From positions 2,356,001 through 2,420,000 of the forward strand of contig NZ_CP121451.1 in NCBI RefSeq assembly GCF_029689945.1: DNA of 64,000 nt, written 5' to 3'. The DNA is from Paenibacillus amylolyticus (lineage in GTDB: Bacteria > Bacillota > Bacilli > Paenibacillales > Paenibacillaceae). The notes beneath the pieces are model-generated. The model was not told the DNA's origin. It worked only from the letters and a program-made list of their open reading frames with translations, and did not search any database. Shown here piece by piece: positions 59,513 through 64,000 of the stretch. Position 1 is the first letter of the stretch, and each line of letters begins with the position of its first letter. The position numbers and the translations under genes are program-made.

Positions 59513-61252
59513 ATGGCATCAACGAATGTAATTATTGTGGGCGGCGGTCTCGCAGGCTTGATGGCGGCGATCAAATCGGCTGAAGCCGGAGTCCATGTTC
59601 ATTTATTTTCACTGGTTCCTGTTAAACGATCCCACTCTGTATGCGCACAAGGCGGCATTAACGGAGCGGTAAATACCAAGGGTGAGGGCGACTCCCCATG
59701 GGTACACTTTGACGATACGGTATACGGCGGTGACTTCCTTGCGAACCAACCTCCGGTTAAAGCGATGTGTGAAGCCGCACCTGGCATCATTCACCTGATG
59801 GACCGTATGGGCGTCATGTTCAACCGGACACCGGAAGGTTTGCTTGATTTCCGTCGTTTCGGGGAACGAAGCATCACCGTACGGCGTTTGCCGGAGCAAC
59901 AACAGGACAACAACTGCTCTATGCATTAGACGAGCAGGTACGTCGCTGGGAAGCAGCGGGTCTGGTTACGAAATATGAGAACTGGGAGTTCCTGCAGGCC
60001 GTTTTGGATGATGAAGGCGTGTGCCGCGGGATCGTAGCTCAGGATCTGAAAACAATGAAAGTACAGACCTTCCCGGCAGAAGCGGTTATTCTGGCGAGCG
60101 GTGGTCCGGGATCATCTTCGGTAAAACGACCAACTCGGTCATTAACACAGGTACAGCGGCAAGTGCGGTGTATCAGCAAGGTGTAAATTACGCGAACGGC
60201 GAGTTCATTCAGATTCACCCGACAGCCATTCCGGGGATGACAAGCTGCGTCTGATGTCCGAATCTGCACGTGGTGAAGGTGGACGGATCTGGACGTACAA
60301 GGACGGCAAGCCTTGGTACTTCCTCGAAGAAAAATATCCTTCCTACGGAAACCTGGTTCCACGTGATATTGCAACACGTGAGATCTTCAGTGTCTGCGTG
60401 GATATGGGTCTTGGCGTGAACGGCGAGAACATGGTTTATCTCGACTTGTCTCACAAGGATCCGAAGGAACTGGATGTTAAACTGGGCGGTATCATTGAGA
60501 TCTATGAGAAATTCATGGGCGATGATCCGCGTAAAATCCCAATGAAAATCTTCCCGGCAGTCCATTATTCCATGGGCGGCATGTGGGTAGATTACAACCA
60601 AATGACCAACATCCCGGGGCTGTTTGCTGCTGGTGAATGTGAATATCAATACCATGGTGCGAACCGTCTGGGTGCCAACTCCTTGGTATCCGCGATCTAT
60701 GGTGGTATGGTGGCTGGACCAAAAGCGGCTGAATATATCAAAGGACTCAAAAAGTCGTCCGCAGATATCCCTTCTTCCGTATTTGAGAAACACACCAAAC
60801 AACAAAGCGACAAATACGAAAGCATCATGAAAATGCAGGGTACAGAAAATGCCTATGTTATTCATAAAGAGCTTGGAGAGTGGATGACAGCCAACATGAC
60901 GGTTGTACGTTACAACGACAAGCTTGAAGCCACGATTGGCAAGATTAAGGAATTGAAAGAGCGTTATGGCAAAATCAACATGTACGACAGCTCTGGCTGG
61001 AACAATCCGGGTGCAGCGTTCACTCGCCAACTCTGGAACATGATTGAACTGGCAGAAGCGATGACTCTTGGTGCTCTGCTCCGTAACGAAAGCCGAGGCG
61101 CGCATTACAAACCGGAATTCACGGAACGTAATGACGAAGAGTTCCTGAAAACGACCATCGCAACCTGGTCGAAGGAAGGCCCAAAAATCTCGTACGAGCC
61201 AGTAGACGTATCCTTGATCCCACCACGTATCCGGGATTACTCCAAGGATTAA
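59513..61252 (+). CDS. sdhA: Succinate dehydrogenase flavoprotein SdhA (three frameshifts)
   Basis: Covalently flavinylated catalytic subunit, succinate to fumarate, 580 residues after repair. Seen: IIVGGGLAGLMAAIKSAE, the flavinylated His region RSHSVCAQGGINGA, and the catalytic HRGANRLGANSLV-type motif YHGANRLGANSLVSAIYGG. One G is missing in each of 59871-59874, 60108-60110 and 60233-60236; repair gives FGGTKHHRTAFAGATTG, GGPGIIFGKTTNS and PGDDKLRLMSESARGEGGR. Three independent lesions in an essential TCA gene beside intact sdhC and sdhB point to base-call errors. Confidence 0.92.
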
Positions 61253-61313
61253 GGAGTATCACAGGATTCATGCAATGAATAGTTAAACATCTAAACGAGA
61301 GCAGGAGAACTTT

Positions 61314-61550
61314 GGAGAAGCAAAGCTTTTTCAAAGTTACTGCCATCAAAGTGATGGAGTGAAGGTTCTCAGCAAAGGTACTCTGTGTGCACAAAGCAGC
61401 AGAGGAAGCCAAAATACCTGTTCATAAGCAAGCAACTCATTATTGGCAAAGCTTGCATATCTAAAATTACCGCAATCCAGCATGAATGGAGTGCAGTTTC
61501 CAGCAAAGTTACCTTGTGTACACGACGTAGCGGAGGAAGCGGAAATGCCC
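61314..61550 (+). repeat. Imperfect direct repeat between sdhA and sdhB
   Basis: Segment 61314-61418 recurs at 61443-61550 with many substitutions; shared words include CAAAG-TTAC, ATGGAGTG, CAGCAAAG-TAC and GAGGAAGC. The second half runs into the start of repeat R6. It looks like decayed copies of the flank of the structured repeat. Confidence 0.5.
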
Positions 61551-61648
61551 AGAAGAAGCGAAGCGCTCGCCTTTATCACCGGATTTTAACCCTGGAAAGG
61601 GTTGATCAAAAAATCCGGGGATAACAGCGATCAGAGGGGCATTCCGCT
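61538..61648 (+). repeat. Dispersed structured repeat, copy R6
   Basis: Outer stem AGCGGAAATGCCC (61538-61550) pairs with GGGCATTCCGCT (61637-61648), an entirely different sequence from the other copies, pairing kept. Apical stem AACCCT/AGGGTT. Core GAAGCGAAGCGCTCGCC-TTTATCACCGG and TCCGGGGATAACAGCGAT. It occupies the 479-bp gap between sdhA and sdhB. Confidence 0.88.
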
Positions 61649-61731
61649 GACGAAGCGTCTCCCGTGCACCAAACCAAAAACTTTGCGCATCAGCAACACC
61701 AATCATCGTCACCAGAGGAGGGGACAACGAT

Positions 61732-62496
61732 ATGGCGGAACAAGCTACAGCCAACAAAACCGTCAAGTTTATCATCACCCGTCAGGATAGCCCGGAGTCA
61801 TCTTCGTACAACGAAGAATTTGAGCTTCCGTACCGTCCCAACATGAATGTGATCAGCGCCCTGATGGAGATTCAGCGGAACCCGGTTAATACAGATGGCA
61901 AAGCCATTGCTCCTGTGTGCTGGGATTCCAACTGTCTCGAAGAAGTCTGCGGTGCCTGCTCTATGGTCATCAACGGCAAGCCACGTCAAGCATGTGCAGC
62001 CCTGATCGACAAGCTCGAACAGCCTGTTCGTATTGAACCGATGAAGACCTTCCCGGTGGTTCGTGACCTGGTCATCGACCGTAGCCGGATGTTTAGCGCT
62101 CTGAAACGCGTAAAAGCATGGATTCCGATCGATGGTACCTACGACCTCGGTCCAGGTCCACGGATGCCTGAGAAGAAGCGTCAGTGGGCATATGAGCTGT
62201 CCAAATGCATGACTTGTGGTGTATGTCTGGAAGCATGCCCGAACGTCAATGAGAAAACAGACTTTATCGGTCCAGCAGCACTCTCCCAAGTGCGACTGTT
62301 CAATGCTCATCCAACAGGAGAGATGAATGCCGAAGATCGTCTGGAAGCGTTAATGGAAGACGGAGGCATTGAGGGCTGCGGTAACTCACAGAACTGCGTG
62401 CAATCCTGTCCAAAAGGTATTCCACTGACAACCTCCATTGCCGAAATGAACAAACAAACGACCAAGCATATGTTCAAACGCTGGTTGGGTGTATAA
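61732..62496 (+). CDS. sdhB: Succinate dehydrogenase iron-sulfur subunit SdhB
   Basis: A 254-residue electron-transfer subunit with three Fe-S clusters. Seen: 2Fe-2S ligands in CWDSNCLEEVCGACSMVING, and the 4Fe-4S/3Fe-4S ligands in CMTCGVCLEACPN and NCVQSCPKG. GAGGAGGGG lies before ATG61732. It normally follows sdhA closely; here 479 bp separate them. Terminator at 62563 closes the operon. Confidence 0.94.
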   Translation: MAEQATANKTVKFIITRQDSPESSSYNEEFELPYRPNMNVISALMEIQRNPVNTDGKAIAPVCWDSNCLEEVCGACSMVINGKPRQACAALIDKLEQPVRIEPMKTFPVVRDLVIDRSRMFSALKRVKAWIPIDGTYDLGPGPRMPEKKRQWAYELSKCMTCGVCLEACPNVNEKTDFIGPAALSQVRLFNAHPTGEMNAEDRLEALMEDGGIEGCGNSQNCVQSCPKGIPLTTSIAEMNKQTTKHMFKRWLGV

Positions 62497-62562
62497 TCTC
62501 GTCATAGTATGTGCAGAAGTGTAATCTGCAACTTAGAAGAAGTCGTGATCCCGTGCAGCAAC

Positions 62563-62587
62563 AAGCCGGAGATCCCGGCTTTTTTTA
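62563..62587 (+). terminator. Rho-independent terminator of sdhCAB
   Basis: AGCCGG-AGATC-CCGGCT followed by TTTTTTT. Confidence 0.82.
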
Positions 62588-62670
62588 ATGAAGAAGCAGA
62601 GGAACCGGGCTACCCATGCAGAATATGGTATACTAAGGGGATGGATTAAGAGCGTAGAAGGAGGGGAGAT

Positions 62671-63645
62671 ATGGCAGAGACACCGCGTCAGGGCAGCAAT
62701 AACTCGCCGTCCGAGCGCACGCACAAAACACCAGGTGCAGCAGAGTCTGTGTTTCCTGGGGAAGAAAAGGATCATGATCCCTCTCGCCGAAGTTTCTTAT
62801 TGCGCATGATTTTGATGACGGCGGGTGCCAGTTTGCTCACAGGAGGTTATGCCTGGCTGTGGGAACCGCGTCGTTTGGAGATCAAGCAAGTGGAGCTTAA
62901 CCTTCCGAAGTTCCCAACGGCATTCGACGGTTTGCGTGTAGTTCAGTTCAGCGATGCCCACCTTGGTTTCCATACCGGGGTAAAAGAGATGAAGAAGCTG
63001 GCAGCAACGATTGAGGAGCAGCAACCGGACTTGATCTGTTTTACCGGAGATATCGTCGAGAGGCAGGCAGAGCCGATGCGCGAATGTATTCCGGCACTAT
63101 CCTCCATGCAAGCCAGGTTTGGCAAATTTGCTGTTTTGGGGAATCATGATTATCGGGGCGGACAGCAGAATGAAGTAGCAACGATGTTCCGAGAAGCCGG
63201 ATTCACTTTGTTGCGTAATGAACATGTCGTCATTGAATATGGGGGCGAACGCCTGGCCATCGCTGGTCTGGATGATGCACTTACAGGCAGGCCTGATCCT
63301 GCCCAAGCCATCAAGGGACTGGATCAGGATGTGTGGAAATTACTGCTCATGCATGAACCGGATTATGCGGACATTGCGACTCCTTATGGTTTTGGATTGC
63401 AACTTTCTGGTCATAGCCATGGGGGACAGGTACGGTTTCCCTGGATCGGGGCACTGACAACTCCGCGAGGCTCACACAAGTATGTACAGGGATTGTATTA
63501 CACGGATGTCCAGGGGGTATATTACACCACCCAGACACAGATGCCCGTGTATGTGAATCGTGGTTTTGGCATGACCCAACTGCCCATTCGTTTTCTGTGC
63601 AGACCAGAACTCACAGTTTTTGAGCTTAAAGGAACAACCACATAA
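62671..63645 (+). CDS. Membrane-anchored metallophosphoesterase, YkuE-like
   Basis: A 324-residue protein: a charged N-terminus, a possible twin-arginine signal (RRSFLLRM, residues 43-50) with a hydrophobic helix (MTAGASLLTGGYAWL), then a calcineurin-like phosphoesterase domain. Metal ligands are seen in FSDAHLG, GDIVERQ, GNHDY and LSGHSHGGQ, all complete. It likely acts outside the membrane, on phosphoesters of unknown identity. GGAGGGGAG precedes ATG62671. Related proteins in Bacillus (YkuE) bind the cell wall. Confidence 0.85.
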   Translation: MAETPRQGSNNSPSERTHKTPGAAESVFPGEEKDHDPSRRSFLLRMILMTAGASLLTGGYAWLWEPRRLEIKQVELNLPKFPTAFDGLRVVQFSDAHLGFHTGVKEMKKLAATIEEQQPDLICFTGDIVERQAEPMRECIPALSSMQARFGKFAVLGNHDYRGGQQNEVATMFREAGFTLLRNEHVVIEYGGERLAIAGLDDALTGRPDPAQAIKGLDQDVWKLLLMHEPDYADIATPYGFGLQLSGHSHGGQVRFPWIGALTTPRGSHKYVQGLYYTDVQGVYYTTQTQMPVYVNRGFGMTQLPIRFLCRPELTVFELKGTTT

Positions 63646-63680
63646 AAGGAATATGAGATCATATCAGTTCAACTAAACTT

Positions 63681-63868
63681 TTTACACGAGAACGAAGAGG
63701 ACAGAAATAACGTGAAGAAGCGAAGCGTTCGCCTAAAAAGCTTTCTGAAAGAAAGCTACATCGGAAGCATACACTATCTCCGGCTTTTCCCTTTGAAGAA
63801 GGGAATCAAAAAATCTGGGGATAACAGCGATCGGAAGGTTATTCTGTCATCGGAGTGGCAAGTGTAAA
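63681..63868 (+). repeat. Dispersed structured repeat, copy R7 (extended form)
   Basis: Full unit bounded by TTTACAC (63681-63687) and GTGTAAA (63862-63868). Outer stem GACAGAAATAAC (63700-63711) pairs with GTTATTCTGTC (63838-63848). Like R3 it carries the extra 35-nt arm (AGCTTTCT/AGAAAGCT), here placed after the GCGAAGCGTTCGC hairpin. It ends 42 bp before the next gene start. Confidence 0.88.
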
Positions 63869-63910
63869 CGTACAACAGTGAACGATTCAACATGAATGGA
63901 GGTTGTCCAG

Positions 63911-64000
63911 ATGGAACGAATTGCGATTGTATCCGACATTCATGGCAACATGACTGCCTGGGAAGCAGTGCTGGAAGATATCCGAAGTCGTGGCGTGGAG
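63911..64000 (+). CDS. Metallophosphoesterase family protein (5' part only)
   Basis: Cut by the window end; only 30 residues are visible, starting MERIAIVSDIHGNMTAWEAV. The SDIHGN motif is the first metal-binding block of the calcineurin-like family (YfcE/serine-threonine phosphatase type). GGAGG lies about 10 nt before ATG63911. The specific substrate cannot be read from this fragment. Confidence 0.75.
   Translation, partial: MERIAIVSDIHGNMTAWEAVLEDIRSRGVE

Noticed and set aside
59513..61252. sdhA, dnaI, ppk and the glycosidases as pseudogenes
   Set aside because: One-base restorations in homopolymers recover complete motifs in each case, and several of these genes are essential; sequencing error is simpler.

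Overview
The window looks like a chromosomal segment of a Paenibacillus (Bacillota). The support is the Sda/DnaB/DnaI sporulation and replication proteins, YuiB, YuzB, YutI/J/M and YumC homologues, HemQ, a futalosine-pathway MqnE, AGGAGG-type ribosome binding sites and moderate GC. Species cannot be assigned. No tRNA, rRNA, CRISPR array, transposase or prophage gene was seen. Layout: (1) 1-8.5 kb holds an SDR oxidoreductase, a Fe-S/flavoprotein cluster like the Bacillus yut region (NFU protein, YuzB, YutJ, HesB-type YutM), aminofutalosine synthase MqnE, a NAD(P)H-binding oxidoreductase behind a palindromic operator, small exported proteins and a RarD permease. (2) 8.5-16 kb holds a GH53 galactanase, the polyphosphate pair ppk/ppx (convergent and overlapping) and a YheC/D-type ATP-grasp protein. 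(3) 16-23.5 kb holds sda behind a cluster of DnaA boxes, ferredoxin-NADP reductase YumC, a type II NADH dehydrogenase behind a Rex-like site, hemQ, yuiB and dnaB. (4) 23.8-48.9 kb is a carbohydrate island lying between dnaB and dnaI, genes that are adjacent in Bacillus subtilis. After an aldo/keto reductase and its divergent MerR regulator, it encodes a complete N-glycan utilisation system: a secreted GH85 endo-beta-N-acetylglucosaminidase, a YesM/YesN-type two-component system, a lipoprotein binding protein with two permeases, and signal-less (cytoplasmic) GH3, GH38, GH125, clan GH-A and second GH38 enzymes. (5) 49-64 kb returns to the backbone: dnaI, trxA, uvrC, a CPBP protease, a Ktr-type potassium system, a LysR regulator, sdhCAB and two metallophosphoesterases. 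Two things cut across the layout. First, a dispersed intergenic element of about 110-190 bp occurs at least seven times, with a conserved core and an outer stem whose sequence differs between copies while pairing is kept, often inside bounded terminal repeats (TTTACAC/GTGTAAA). It sits upstream of the two-component kinase, inside the glycosidase operon, upstream of uvrC, between sdhA and sdhB, and elsewhere. This is the best candidate for an undescribed system here. Second, fourteen genes, including normally indispensable ones (dnaI, sdhA, yumC), are broken by frameshifts. Twenty-six of the 27 sites are explained by loss of one base, mostly in G/C runs, and I read them as sequence errors rather than pseudogenes. 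Coordinates given for those genes span the repaired reading frames. Working model of the island: GH85 releases oligomannose from glycoproteins outside the cell, the kinase/response regulator senses the product, the ABC importer (ATPase encoded elsewhere) brings it in, and the cytoplasmic mannosidases and other glycosidases trim it; cre-like sites suggest carbon catabolite repression.
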